DNA from: Cristatella mucedo
Lineage: Eukaryota; Bryozoa; Phylactolaemata; Cristatellidae
Reading direction: 5' to 3'
NCBI GenBank assembly: GCA_009760855.2
Contig: WPIO01000010.1
Location: 6,390,001 to 6,452,000 of the forward strand
DNA: 62,000 bases
Each line of letters starts with the position of its first letter. Position 1 is the stretch's first letter. Under the pieces are notes generated by a model. That model was not told the origin of the DNA. It saw nothing but the letters and a program-made list of their open reading frames with translations, and did not search any database. Shown piece after piece: positions 11,170 to 20,210 of this stretch. Position numbers and translations under genes: made by a program.

Positions 11170-12480
11170 CTTCACTGTTGCTGCTGCTCTCCGAGACAGG
11201 TGCCGTAGGCTGGTCGAGCTGCTTCGTGGAGCCAACCAGTCAGTGGATTGAGCCTGGCAATGGGGCGCGTCTTGTTTCCACAATTGGAAGACGTCTAGAG
11301 TAAGTCAACATGGACTCCTTCATCCTCTTAACACGCTATTCACGAGAACAAAAGCTGCAACGAGGTGACGTGGATAGGCGTTCAAACACCGAACGAGCAT
11401 TAGAAGATGGTGACCCCGGGGTAAGTTGCTTGCTAAGCTGAAGCCCTTCGGTGTATGCATATCCGGCATGGCCGCCCATGTCAGGAATCCTCGGCCACGA
11501 CGAAGCCCTGTTACTTGTCCTATGAATCGAGCGAGAAAGCCTGGTACGACACGTCCTCTGCACCTCAGAAGCAGTCGCCTTGATTCAGCTACGGTGACGG
11601 CCAATAGAGTGGTGCTCGATAAGCTAAATGGGTGTCACCGTCGGTCGAGTAGAAGCACTGCTCAAAGATGAATTACTAGTACTGTCGTACCACGGCGTAA
11701 TGCTACTGGGGACAAAGTGCATAATAAAGTACGACGAGAAAGATTAAGACGACAAGAATGATAACAAGCAGCACATTTTTCATTAGACCACATAGGATTG
11801 TGCACGGCCTTTGGATTGTGCACTCCATGTTTATATTTGTGTTACAATTTTGCTGTAGTTAATAAAGTAGGAGCTGCCATTGTTTTTTCATCGACATGCA
11901 TGCTCATAAAAATACACTACAATCGATGTTAGTGAACAATGTGAGAAGACACAAAATTTACCCTGAAGTGAAACGTCTTTAACTGCTTCTCCAAGATGTG
12001 CAGCAAGGACACTTTATGCACCTGGGTGCAAAGCCAACTGAAGGCTTCTCTTCACTATCCTGTGATGACTGATCGTAACCGTCAAGCTATCCGATCCTAA
12101 AGTTTTGAGAGACCTAGAAATCTCGCAGTCACGAATCAAATTACCCCATAAAGAGTGATCGTGATCACTTCAAGAGTTATCTATCCAGAAAATGGTTTTT
12201 TAACCGATTTATAGGCTCGACCGTACACGAGGGAATAATCTTCAGCAACTTGCTGCAAAGCGATCAAAGCGAAATCAAAGCAGACATTTCGACCGTTTTT
12301 CTATTGCAAGATTGCAATGGCAAATCATTAATTTACTCGAATAAACTGCATCTATCGTTCGTTGCCTGGAGTGCAACAGCCGTGGGCTGTATAGTGGGAG
12401 TTTCCAATTTTGTACGGTATTGCAACAGAAAAAACGGGAGTACTATTCCATATTTGAAGTTTCCTATTCATTAGGCAGCC
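11170..12480. other. Upstream region of CD225 paralogue 1, no other gene seen
   Basis: The part to 11945 is duplicated at 33620-34455. It would hold the promoter of the minus-strand gene, but I see no TATA box in a convincing place. Overlapping short frames at 11320-11671 are not conserved as coding sequence in the paralogue. Confidence 0.4.
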
Positions 12481-12484
12481 CCGG

Positions 12485-12752
12485 TTTGCAGTAGTATGGC
12501 AGTATTTATTGGGTTTTTGTGGTTCGTCCATGATGTGCTTGTGTATGATGACACTGTGCATGCTGCCAGTAACAAAATTTGCATACTGACCCTGTGTATT
12601 TCACGCCTAACCATGTTATTCTTGCTGTTCATCAAGCATGCTACCACTAGCCATTCAAGCATGCTTCCTTTGCAGCATATGTGAAGTGCCTGGAAAGAGA
12701 CTGAGCTCTCTGAGGGCGCTTTATCAAATGCATTATTATTATTATTATGTTG
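12485..12752 (+). mobile_element. L2/CR1 LINE 3' UTR and tail
   Basis: It matches 35785-36035 and 1330-1455. It ends with the tail gtgaagtgcctgg...gagggcgctttatcaaatgc followed by (att)n. The tail can fold (agtgcc against ggcgct arms). The coding part is missing, so this is a severely 5'-truncated copy. Confidence 0.7.
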
Positions 12753-12880
12753 CTGCACTTATGCTCTTGTGCATGACTTGTTGGTCATACTGTCCCAGTT
12801 GTACTATGTACATATAAACTAAAGAATAATTGTTCCTGTCATTAATACCCGGTCATACTGTCAAAGCGTTTACTTTAATA

Positions 12881-15609
12881 CAGGGGTGTCCAACCTTTTT
12901 GCGTTGGGGGGCCACATTAAAAAAATTTAAAGGGAAAACAAATTGAAAAAAAATTTAAAAGGTCCGGGGGCCACATGTAAATTGGCTTAGTTGACCGCGT
13001 CAGAAAATAAGATCGTAATTTAGTATGACTATTAAAACCGCAATACAATAGTATTGTTTAGCATAATTATAAGTAAAATAATGAATAATAAAAATTTAAT
13101 CATTTGTCCTGGAAAATAATTCGATAGATTTCATGGCCAATCTTTTACTTTTGGATTTTTATTTTAATAACATGAAGACAGAAACTTACAAAACTTACAA
13201 AGTTACATGACAAGGACTCACATAATATTAATATCTTCGGATTAATTAAATGCCACAGGTATTCAATGTCTTCTGCACTGTAGGCATCAATGAGATATTT
13301 GGCATTGTTTCTGTTTGCATAAAAAGTCGACATCTGCTGCAACAGTGGATGTTGCAATTCTAAGGATTCCTGATAAATGTTCATCTGTGAGAACGGATCG
13401 AGTCTTTGTTTTCACATTTTTCAGTCTGGAAAAAGCTGTTCACAGCAAATGCGCTGCCAAAAAGTGCAACATACCTGTGAGCATGTTTGGCTAGGTTAGG
13501 AAAAGACTCTGATAAAACATACTGCTTGAAAAAGGTAACAAGGTCATGCTGATCATAAACAGTTTTTAAATTGCTTGCTGTCATTATGAATGTCGATTAG
13601 TTCGAGTTTAAATTCATCAGGTGCATCAGAGGGATCGATATTAAATGGATTACTAATCATGTTCATGTCATCCGCATGTTGTTGGAAATCCTGAAACCTC
13701 TCATTGAATTCATCAACAAGTTTGCTAACAAGAGTGGAGTACTTCATATGAGCCAGCGTTTCAGGCAATCTTGTTGCTAGTGTTGTGAAATGTAACAGTT
13801 TCTTCTGATCTAAGTGTTTCCGGAAAAGTTTCAGCTTTTGCACAAACGCGACAACACACTCATACATTTTATGGACCAGTTGATCCTTACCTTGGGGTTT
13901 GACATTAAGATCTGCAAGATGTTTGGTCATGTCCACCAAAAAAGCCAATTCATTCAACCACTGCTGGTCATCGAGGAAGCCAACATCTTTTCCCTTTTCT
14001 GTCATAAATGTTTTTATTTCGTCCCGAAGTGACCAAAACCTGGCTAACGTGTTTGCCCTACTTAGCCAACGGACTTGGCAGAAATAAATAACATCACAAT
14101 GATCTGATCCCAACTCTTCAAGGAAAGCCTGAAATTGTCTGTGGTTTAGCGAACGAGACCTTACCACATTGACTGTTGAAACTACATTGTCCATTACATG
14201 TTGCATGCTCAAGACCTTTGCACATAGCTGTTCTTGGTGGATGATGCAGTGATGACTGACAATTTTGTGAGGTACTAATTTTACCATTAAAGATACAAAT
14301 CCATTGTGTCTACCTGTCATTGAAGGGGCTCCGTCTGTGGTTAAACCAATCAATTCGGTTTCAGGAAGATTAAATTTTGTGAGGACCCTCTTGACCTGAT
14401 CCAAAATATCCCTCCCCGTTGTAGTGCCTTTCATTTAATATATTTAACATAACACATCCAACAGTTCTTCGATAATGACAAACTTTCCTGTTACTCCGCG
14501 TACAAACACCGACAGTTGAGCCGTATCGCTATTGTCGTACTTTCGTCGAGCGCAAGAGAATAAAATTCGCATTCAGCAAGTCTTTTAGTGAGACTTTCTC
14601 CTATGTTGGATGCAAGCTCGTCAACTCTTCTCGCAACCGTTTGATGAGAAAGACTGACTTTCTCTACTTCTGACTTCTTTTCTGGACAGACCGCACCAGT
14701 AAACAGCCTGAGGCATTCCTTAACAAATTCACCATCGGAAAATGCTTTTCCCCGCTTAGCTATAGCTTCAGCTATTAAAAAACTTACTTTGGTTGAAGCC
14801 TCAGACTTGTTGCTGACTGTTGTAAACAATGACTGCTGTCCGATGACGCTCTGTTTCAACGAGTTCACGCGATCAATTCGAAGTTGATCAGTCAGGCTGT
14901 TGTACCTGTCGCCATGCTTTGTTGAAAAATGTCGCCTAACATTGTACTCCTTTGCAACGACAATTGTTTCTTGGCATATTAGGCACATTATCCTACCGAA
15001 GCGTTCCATTACGAAATAGTCTACAGTCCAAATGCTTTGAAAAGTCTTCCTTCTGCGTCAATTTTTCGTTGTTTGCTAGTCTTCACATTCGCAGCCATTT
15101 TTCTGTGAAATAAAAAAAACAGATCAGTTACGAATTGATTAATTTATATTTTATCACAGCAATATCTTAGTATTAGTAAGTAAGTTGAGCAATACGCGTT
15201 TTTTGAAAAACCTACCTAACTGATTCCAGTTCATGCAGCAGCAGCTGAGAAACGGCTCTTTTTTCTATCCACAGTGTGAAACAGTTAATTCCGCTTGCGG
15301 AAGCGTTATAAATGTGATCGTAACAGCGCCGCTGTAGCAAAAATATATTACCCCTTCACGCCAAAATGTTCACATGAAGGCTAGCAAAATAAATTGATTT
15401 TTTACCTTCACGCGAAAATAGCCATTCGGACACCTTCACGCTTCACGCGCGCGTGAAGTACATCACAGCGCCTTATATCGCCGTTTGTAATGATTAAAAA
15501 TTAACGAAAAACATGGAGTGACAAATATTTTTGGGATAACGTTGCGGGCCGCATAGAAGACCTCGGCGGGCCGGGTTGTGGCCCGCGGGCCACGTGTTGG
15601 ACACCCCTG
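12881..15609 (-). mobile_element. hAT-superfamily DNA transposon, fossil
   Basis: Terminal inverted repeats start CAGGGGTGTCCAAC on the left and match the reverse complement of the right end (ttggacacccctg). The ends carry the ggggggccaca / ggcccgcgggccac blocks common in hAT elements of this type. The element encloses a minus-strand transposase relict (13145-15009). The flanking octamers are ctttaata on the left and ctctagaa on the right. They are not identical, although the right one fits the usual hAT target pattern nTnnnnAn. The ends and gene place it in hAT with good confidence; its age is indicated by several coding breaks. Confidence 0.88.
13145..15009 (-). pseudogene. hAT transposase, GTF2IRD2/ZBED5-like, broken
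   Basis: It starts at 15009 with a BED-like zinc finger (C-L-I-C at residues 9-12, then H-F-S-T-K-H). The first acidic catalytic block A-L-D-E-S-T follows near 14540. A frame change and a stop separate it from the next piece (13553-14434), which has G-L-T-T-D-G-A-P-S-M-T-G (second catalytic block) and the V-R-W-L-S-R block. Two further frame changes precede the C-terminal dimerisation region: A-L-F-G-S-A-F-A-V-N at about 13460, then 13145-13384. In living relatives these are one protein of about 600 residues that excises and reinserts the element. Here at least three breaks make it non-functional. Close relatives have been domesticated as host genes, but nothing suggests that here. Confidence 0.85.
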
Positions 15610-15900
15610 CTCTAGAACCAATCGCCTGGGCGCCGCATCCAATCTCCAGGCTTTCGACTCAGCAAAGTTGTGCAAAATGACACACTGGCTATTTGTATAC
15701 AGGAAAAACCCTGGCTCAGTACGGTAGTGTGACGCCTAGCACATTGTTTTCTTATTACTGCGTAGTTTCACGCCGTGTTGCTCGGTATTATTCACGCTAA
15801 TCGCGGAGACTACCGGCGGCGCAAGCGGCTCGTGTCCATAATGCCGCGAGGGTACCGTCGACTCGCCCCCAATCGCAGCCTGACTGGAAAAAATGCCTAC
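15610..15900. other. No gene seen
   Basis: Short interval between the hAT right end and the GT-rich repeat. No open frame or repeat copy was recognised. Confidence 0.4.
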
Positions 15901-15904
15901 AGCG

Positions 15905-16157
15905 GTTCACAGCTGTTGGCACTAATTTGTTAGCACTACTTTGTAGGCACTGAATAATTGGCACTATATGCTGTGTTATTGCGCGTGTGTTAAGCGTGTT
16001 TGCGCGAGTTCTACGTGTGGAGTGCTTATGTTTTCGAGCACGATCTGTTTTCGCGAACGCGTGGGTGTGCGTGTGAGTGCGAGTAAACGCGATTAGTATA
16101 TACGCTTATGGGTGTTTCTTGTTTTCGACGCGGCGCAGCAGTGTGATTATGCGCGTG
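15905..16157 (+). repeat. GT-rich degenerate repeat, left part
   Basis: It contains ttggcactaatttgttagcactactttgt-type variants and gcgcgtgtgttaa-type variants, as in 20506-22740. It is separated from that larger block by the Ty3/Gypsy insertion at 16163-20500, so the two are one array. Confidence 0.6.
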
Positions 16158-16162
16158 CTAAT

Positions 16163-16452
16163 TGTGCTTCGATGTGCCTTGCACGAAGAACGCCCGCACA
16201 GAACCAACACCAACAGTTTATTCTACTACAGAGCAGAGGGAGCACGACTTCACTCGCCCCTCTCTCCCCACTGAATCCCCCTCCTCGCCCACGGCTGTTT
16301 TGGCCGACCCCGATGGTGAGTCCACCATCTGACTGTGGTTACCGGCCTGTCCAAACCACACCACAGGCGGACCACAGCTATGCACCACCGGTGATGCTCC
16401 TGACAGCTGTTTAAGGAAGGAGCGGTACCGGCCTGCATATAATCAGACCACA
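16163..16452 (-). repeat. 3' LTR of element 1
   Basis: It runs TG to CA and appears identical to 20211-20500. Related LTRs are at 40594-40865 and 42193-42455. Confidence 0.93.
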
Positions 16453-16474
16453 CGCTCCCTTGACCTTAAGGTCA
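16453..16474 (-). promoter_or_regulatory. Polypurine tract and adjacent 14-bp palindrome, element 1
   Basis: On the element strand the 3' LTR is preceded by agggagcg (16453-16460), the likely polypurine primer. Just before that is the perfect palindrome TGACCTTAAGGTCA (16461-16474). Elements 2 and 3 have equivalents at 40866-40886 and 56755-56776. Confidence 0.6.
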
Positions 16475-16527
16475 CAAGTTTCCAGCTGCAATGCGAGTAG
16501 AGCACTGTACGTCCCCTGACGTACAGA

Positions 16528-18447
16528 TCAGTCCATGACGTAGTCGGAGAACCAACGTGGGTGCTGCAGTTCCGACCGCACGCGAAGCTGGTGGCCGCCC
16601 CTTTCCTCTGTCCCAGCATGCTCATCATCTCCGCCTCTTATCTGGGAGGGTGCTGGCAGCTGAGCCGGTAATACTGGCTCAGCGTCCGGAACTAACCTGA
16701 CGTCCAACACATGTCTTCGAATTCCGTTCACCTCGACACCAAGGCCGTGAGTCCCTGAGGTCACAATCCCTTCCGGCCATTCTGATGTACACCGCGCATC
16801 GGCTGGTTTCACAAAAACCCTTTGGCCCGCTGTGAAGTTAATGGCAGATTGGGTGTTGCAATGCTGTATCTTCTTTGGCTGGAGCAGGCACCGCCATTCA
16901 TATGTAAATAACCGCCTGTGAGGCACGGTTTCGCCCTTTATCCCCTCAGTCGGCGCCGAATTGTACCAGTACACCATATCTAGTACTCCTCTACCGGTGC
17001 GAGCTGCCATGCCCTTGATAGTCCGATGCATGCGTTCGACTATGCCGTTGCCTTCCGGTCGGTAAGCACACCGGTAGACGGTCTCAACGCCCCAGCGTTC
17101 GCAGAGACGCCGAACTGCCTCAGATCGGAACGAGGCGCTGTTGTCCATCAGAAGCTGCGTGGGTGGGCCTCTCTCTCGAAAGATTTGCTCCAGCACTCTG
17201 GTGATAAGGTGCACCTCTTCGCTAGGAATGGGCCGCCATAGCGTGAATCTGCTGGGCCCACAATCCACCAGCGTCAGATATTTCTCATTGCGGTAGTGCG
17301 TGACAACTATCGCAAGACGAGACCAGGGTTCGGTGACGTCAAGACTGCCTCGCTGCCACGAAATCGGCGACGGATCCACTGATCTGCAGCGAAGACAGGA
17401 ACGAACAATTCGTTCTACATCGGTTCTGCGGATGTTCGCATTAGGGTGACATAGCCTCGCCAGGTATAGCGTCCTGTCGACGCCCAGGTGGTGCAGATTG
17501 TGGAATTGCTTCAGGTCGATATTGGGAGTCGCCAAACTGACCTCGGGAGCCACGGCACCGGTACAGCAAGTCGTGAACTTCAACCACCTTTGCGGTACTC
17601 GCGTCAGCTGGTCCGCTTTGTTCTCCGGCGACCTTACTAGGCTGACAGTCGTCTCCAGATTGCACTCCGTTATAATATCTCGGAGTAGGCCCAATCGTCG
17701 TCGAATTATCGCCTCTCCGATGCCGCTCGTCCTCACGGGTTTATCCCCATCGATCAATGACTTCAGCCAACCAAACACCGAAGTTGAATCAGTCACGATT
17801 TGGACTTTCTGAAGTCCCCACGCAATAGCGATGTTAAGGCCTTTGATGACGGCTTCTAGCTCGGCGGTGTTTATATGCGAAGTATCGTCCGGCTTTCGAA
17901 GCCAAGAGGCATCCTCAACCACTTCACCGTCAATTTCAAGGCACGTTCCAATAGCGATGCTGCTCGCATCGCACCACAATTTTCCGCTGACGACATTGGA
18001 CACCTGCCACGCGCCAGTCACCGGATCAGAAGTTAGCACCCTGCGATGGACGTCGCGAGCAATTTCCAGAACCTCACTCGGCACTTTGCTGTCCCAGTCC
18101 TGCTCGCTGGCTATACGTTTGAGGTAACTGCAAGCAGGTCGCAGCCAGCCGGCTACCGGAAAATGCCCGACGAGTTGCCCACACCAAGTAAATAATTCTC
18201 GCCGCGTCAGCACTGACTGTACAGAGCCTATGGCATTATCTCGGCGCCATACGAGCTCGTTGCGTTTACTGTCAATGCGGAGGCCTAGGACACGACCACC
18301 CTCTAACTTTTCAGGTGGTTTTGCTTCAAGTCCGTACTCGCGGAGAAGCTCAATCACACGGTCGTTTGAGACGATATCATTGTTCGCCAAAATGTCGTCA
18401 ACATACGAATCCGTGCCGGATCTGACCCGCTCATCCATAGACAACAC
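16528..18447 (-). CDS. pol: Pol: RT C-terminal part, RNase H and integrase (element 1)
   Basis: The frame of 639 codons opens with a non-ATG codon because it continues RT from the neighbouring frame. In order: the RT active site S-Y-V-D-D (residues 14-18); RNase H with D160 (L-W-C-D-A-S-S), E197 (T-A-E-L), D220 (V-T-D-S-T) and D279; an integrase zinc-binding region (His around 316-320, C351-x2-C354); and the integrase core D395 (L-V-D-C-G), D435 (L-M-D-N-S) and E471 (N-G-I-V-E). The spacing from D435 to E471 is exactly 35 intervening residues. All catalytic residues are present. The C-terminal about 100 residues match the short pol remnant in element 3 (56815-57105). RNase H removes template RNA, and integrase inserts the cDNA with a 5-bp duplication, as seen. 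Confidence 0.92.
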   Translation of the reverse strand: MLSMDERVRSGTDSYVDDILANNDIVSNDRVIELLREYGLEAKPPEKLEGGRVLGLRIDSKRNELVWRRDNAIGSVQSVLTRRELFTWCGQLVGHFPVAGWLRPACSYLKRIASEQDWDSKVPSEVLEIARDVHRRVLTSDPVTGAWQVSNVVSGKLWCDASSIAIGTCLEIDGEVVEDASWLRKPDDTSHINTAELEAVIKGLNIAIAWGLQKVQIVTDSTSVFGWLKSLIDGDKPVRTSGIGEAIIRRRLGLLRDIITECNLETTVSLVRSPENKADQLTRVPQRWLKFTTCCTGAVAPEVSLATPNIDLKQFHNLHHLGVDRTLYLARLCHPNANIRRTDVERIVRSCLRCRSVDPSPISWQRGSLDVTEPWSRLAIVVTHYRNEKYLTLVDCGPSRFTLWRPIPSEEVHLITRVLEQIFRERGPPTQLLMDNSASFRSEAVRRLCERWGVETVYRCAYRPEGNGIVERMHRTIKGMAARTGRGVLDMVYWYNSAPTEGIKGETVPHRRLFTYEWRCLLQPKKIQHCNTQSAINFTAGQRVFVKPADARCTSEWPEGIVTSGTHGLGVEVNGIRRHVLDVRLVPDAEPVLPAQLPAPSQIRGGDDEHAGTEERGGHQLRVRSELQHPRWFSDYVMD

Positions 18448-18448
18448 T

Positions 18449-18802
18449 TTATTTAAGATAAGTCATTATTTTTGGTGCAACGTTAAGGCCGAAACCCAGG
18501 CGAGTCAGGCAGTATCGGCGGCCATGAAATTCAACCACCTGGTACTTCCACAATGATGGGTCTACGTGAATTTGCAAATAGGCCTTACGCAGGTCCACGA
18601 CGCTTACGTTTCGTCCCATTCGCCGCCATGCACGAAGTTTATTACTGCACACGTCCCCTTCAGCCGTGTGGCTCGACACGAACTGGTTGAGCTCGCGATA
18701 GTCGAGGACGGGCCTCACTTTCCCTTTGCTGCTTTGGACCACCGCCATCAAGGGAATCAGCCCCCACCGCACTCCCCGTGAAAAGGTTGAAGCCAACCAC
18801 AC
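18449..18802 (-). CDS. pol: Pol: RT N-terminal part in a shifted frame (element 1)
   Basis: This frame carries the RT fingers and palm start: K-V-R-P-V-L-D-Y-R-E-L-N, then V-V-D-L-R-K-A-Y-L-Q-I-H-V-D (first catalytic Asp), then L-T-R-L-G-F-G-L-N-V-A-P. It stops at 18449, immediately before the frame that contains Y-V-D-D. At its upstream end it meets the protease frame at about 18770-18790. Both junctions look like one-base indels, one in a G-rich run. They may be true mutations or sequence errors. As read, RT cannot be made in one piece. Confidence 0.88.
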   Translation of the reverse strand: MWLASTFSRGVRWGLIPLMAVVQSSKGKVRPVLDYRELNQFVSSHTAEGDVCSNKLRAWRRMGRNVSVVDLRKAYLQIHVDPSLWKYQVVEFHGRRYCLTRLGFGLNVAPKIMTYLK

Positions 18803-19475
18803 TTTATCCAGTCCTCCACTTCCCGTTCATATTCTACTTCTACCTCAGCCGGGATGCGATATGAGGACACGCGGTTCTGCAGCATGGGGGCCTGTACGCC
18901 TTCTTTCCAGTTCCAGCGCACGTGCCACGCGCCATCGTGGAATATGGCAGTAAAATCTTTGTCGGAGACTGTAAGCTCGCTCAAATTTCCGACCTTTGCA
19001 ATGAGCGAAACGTCGGTGGCCGGGGGAGAGTGAGGGCAGGTTACACTGTTTCTTTCGCCGCGGATGCATCGGGTCGTTGGAGCCTCATTACCGAAGTCAA
19101 CTTGGCCTTCACCGTCGTGCCCTACGCGGACGCCGCCTAGCGCTCTTATGACATCCATCCCAAGGATGACGTCCCAGCCAGCAATTATATCGGTCACCAA
19201 ACAATTAACCTCCAGCGGTACTCCTCTAATTAACAAACTGACCTTACACGTAGAGGTACAGAGAGCGCGGTCACCGTTCATCATCAAGATACCCTCCCTC
19301 GCAGGCTGCAGATCACGAGAGGAGGCCAGCACTGATGCAAGCACTGTGCGGGAGCAGCCGGTGTCGACAAGTGCAGTAGCGAACTGGCCATTTAACATCA
19401 CGCCAATGGAGGGCAGTCGCGCCGAAGTCAAGGGGAACACGCTGGCGCAGGTGTTGGCGGTTCCCCTTAGTCGTT
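18757..19475 (-). CDS. pol: Retropepsin-like protease and pol linker (element 1)
   Basis: This frame is entered from the zinc-knuckle frame by -1 slippage at 19473-19479 and has no ATG at its head. The active-site motif is A-L-V-D-T-G-C-S near 19360, followed by T-V-L-A-S-V-L-A. A D-V-I-L-G-M-D-V-I-R-A-L-G block follows, which is the usual second protease landmark. It ends with E-D-W-I-K-C-G-W-L-Q-P at the border with RT. The enzyme would cut Gag and Pol after assembly. The frame closes at 18757 after an apparent one-base loss. Confidence 0.85.
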
Positions 19476-19706
19476 TTTTTGGTCGCCGAATTTTTTACCA
19501 CACGCAGCAGCTAGATGATTCGGATCGCCGCAGATCCAGCAAAGTCGCGTGCGCGGCCCGCTGCGAAAAGGCCGGTCGGTGTACCGCCTTTGCGAGTCCG
19601 TCTTAGACTGCACCACGACGCCACGGGTCTGAGCGCGCGCGTCGATCCTCGAAACGGCCGGCGAGACATGCCGCACTTGACGAGACAAAGTTCCTCGACA
19701 TTTCAA
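19467..19706 (-). CDS. gag: Gag nucleocapsid part with CCHC zinc knuckle (element 1)
   Basis: This frame contains C-W-I-C-G-D-P-N-H-L-A-A-A-C, a canonical C-x2-C-x4-H-x4-C knuckle, within an Arg-rich segment, which is the usual RNA-binding nucleocapsid. It ends with TAA at 19467, two codons after the slippery heptamer. It is in a different frame from the upstream gag. The join falls in a GC-dinucleotide run near 19640, so a small indel there is the simplest explanation. The ATG at 19706 is probably not a real start. Confidence 0.85.
   Translation of the reverse strand: MKCRGTLSRQVRHVSPAVSRIDARAQTRGVVVQSKTDSQRRYTDRPFRSGPRTRLCWICGDPNHLAAACGKKFGDQKND
19473..19479 (-). promoter_or_regulatory. 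-1 ribosomal frameshift slippery site with downstream stem
   Basis: In the zinc-knuckle frame the codons read CAA AAA AAC GAC TAA, so the heptamer A_AAA_AAC is in the correct register two codons before the stop. The -1 frame opens directly into the protease. After a 4-6 base spacer, a 9-bp perfect stem can form between AAGGGGAAC and GTTCCCCTT (about 19430-19468), enclosing a 21-base loop. The heptamer is one of the best-established -1 sites of retroviruses and retrotransposons. Confidence 0.8.
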
Positions 19707-20196
19707 CCAGCACCGGCAAATCAGCTTTGGTAAGCGAGCACGCTGCTCGAAGTTGCCGCTTTACGTCATCGGGTAGGCCCGACACAAATGCGCACTTCAG
19801 CAAAGACTCCGGGGGATACGCAGGTGCCCCCGCTTGAGCAGCAAAGACAATAGACGCCAAGCGAACAAGGTCGGCCAAGTAGACGTCTGGCGACTCACCC
19901 TCGCGAAGTTTTCTGCTCGATAACTCGTCGTACGCGCGGAAGCAATCGGGCGAAAACGCGGCGCTGAGTTCGCGTTTCACCTTCGTATAGTCACATTTAT
20001 CACTGTCCACCAGCCCTTCATAGACGGCAAAAGCTCCGCCGGTTAAATACAAGGGCATGAGTGCGGCAAGATCGTCATCTTTAATCTTGTTCGTCTTGGC
20101 CACGGAGTCCAGTCGACGTACCCACGCGACGAAGTCCGTTTTGCCGTCATAAGGTTCGATTTTGCCTAGCATTACCATTGATGCCATCGACTCCAT
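19603..20196 (-). CDS. gag: Gag, matrix/capsid part (element 1)
   Basis: The frame is open from an ATG at 20247 inside the LTR. I prefer the ATG at 20196, 15 bases inside the element. The segment D-F-V-A-W-V...L-Y-L-T-G-G-A-F-A-V-Y-E-G-L is shared in pattern with the Gag-like proteins of elements 2 (D-F-V-G-W-L-L) and 3 (D-F-A-T-W-L-L). The middle (E-S-P-D-V-Y-L-A-D-L-V-R-L) is typical of Ty3/Gypsy retrotransposon Gag. The frame closes at 19603 just past the point where the nucleocapsid frame takes over. It would form the particle that packages the element RNA. Confidence 0.8.
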   Translation of the reverse strand: MESMASMVMLGKIEPYDGKTDFVAWVRRLDSVAKTNKIKDDDLAALMPLYLTGGAFAVYEGLVDSDKCDYTKVKRELSAAFSPDCFRAYDELSSRKLREGESPDVYLADLVRLASIVFAAQAGAPAYPPESLLKCAFVSGLPDDVKRQLRAACSLTKADLPVLVEMSRNFVSSSAACLAGRFEDRRARSDPWRRGAV

Positions 20197-20210
20197 CCCA
20201 AGAAATAGCT

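Larger units (their letters stand above)
3935..11945 (+). repeat. Segmental duplication, copy A
   Basis: This block matches about 26465-34455 in the same orientation. Shared landmarks in order are the microsatellite and SINE, the LINE RT fragment (5447 against 26920), the CD225 gene exon 2 (7509 against 29899), LINE debris in the intron, CD225 exon 1 (10883 against 33335) and flanking sequence to about 11945 against 34455. Copy A alone has about 4350-5160 and about 7030-7110. Copy B alone has about 28285-29325. A small further match (12350-12410 against 34555-34605) lies beyond the end. Confidence 0.85.

Noticed and set aside
13145-15009. Domesticated host gene of the GTF2IRD2/ZBED type
   Set aside because: It sits between hAT terminal inverted repeats and has at least three frame breaks, so it is a dead transposase.
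16168-16414. Proline-rich frame repeated at 20178-20462
   Set aside because: It lies entirely in the two LTRs. The duplication is due to the LTRs.
17026-18556. Plus-strand frames of 70-108 codons
   Set aside because: Antisense shadows of pol, which has all catalytic motifs on the minus strand.
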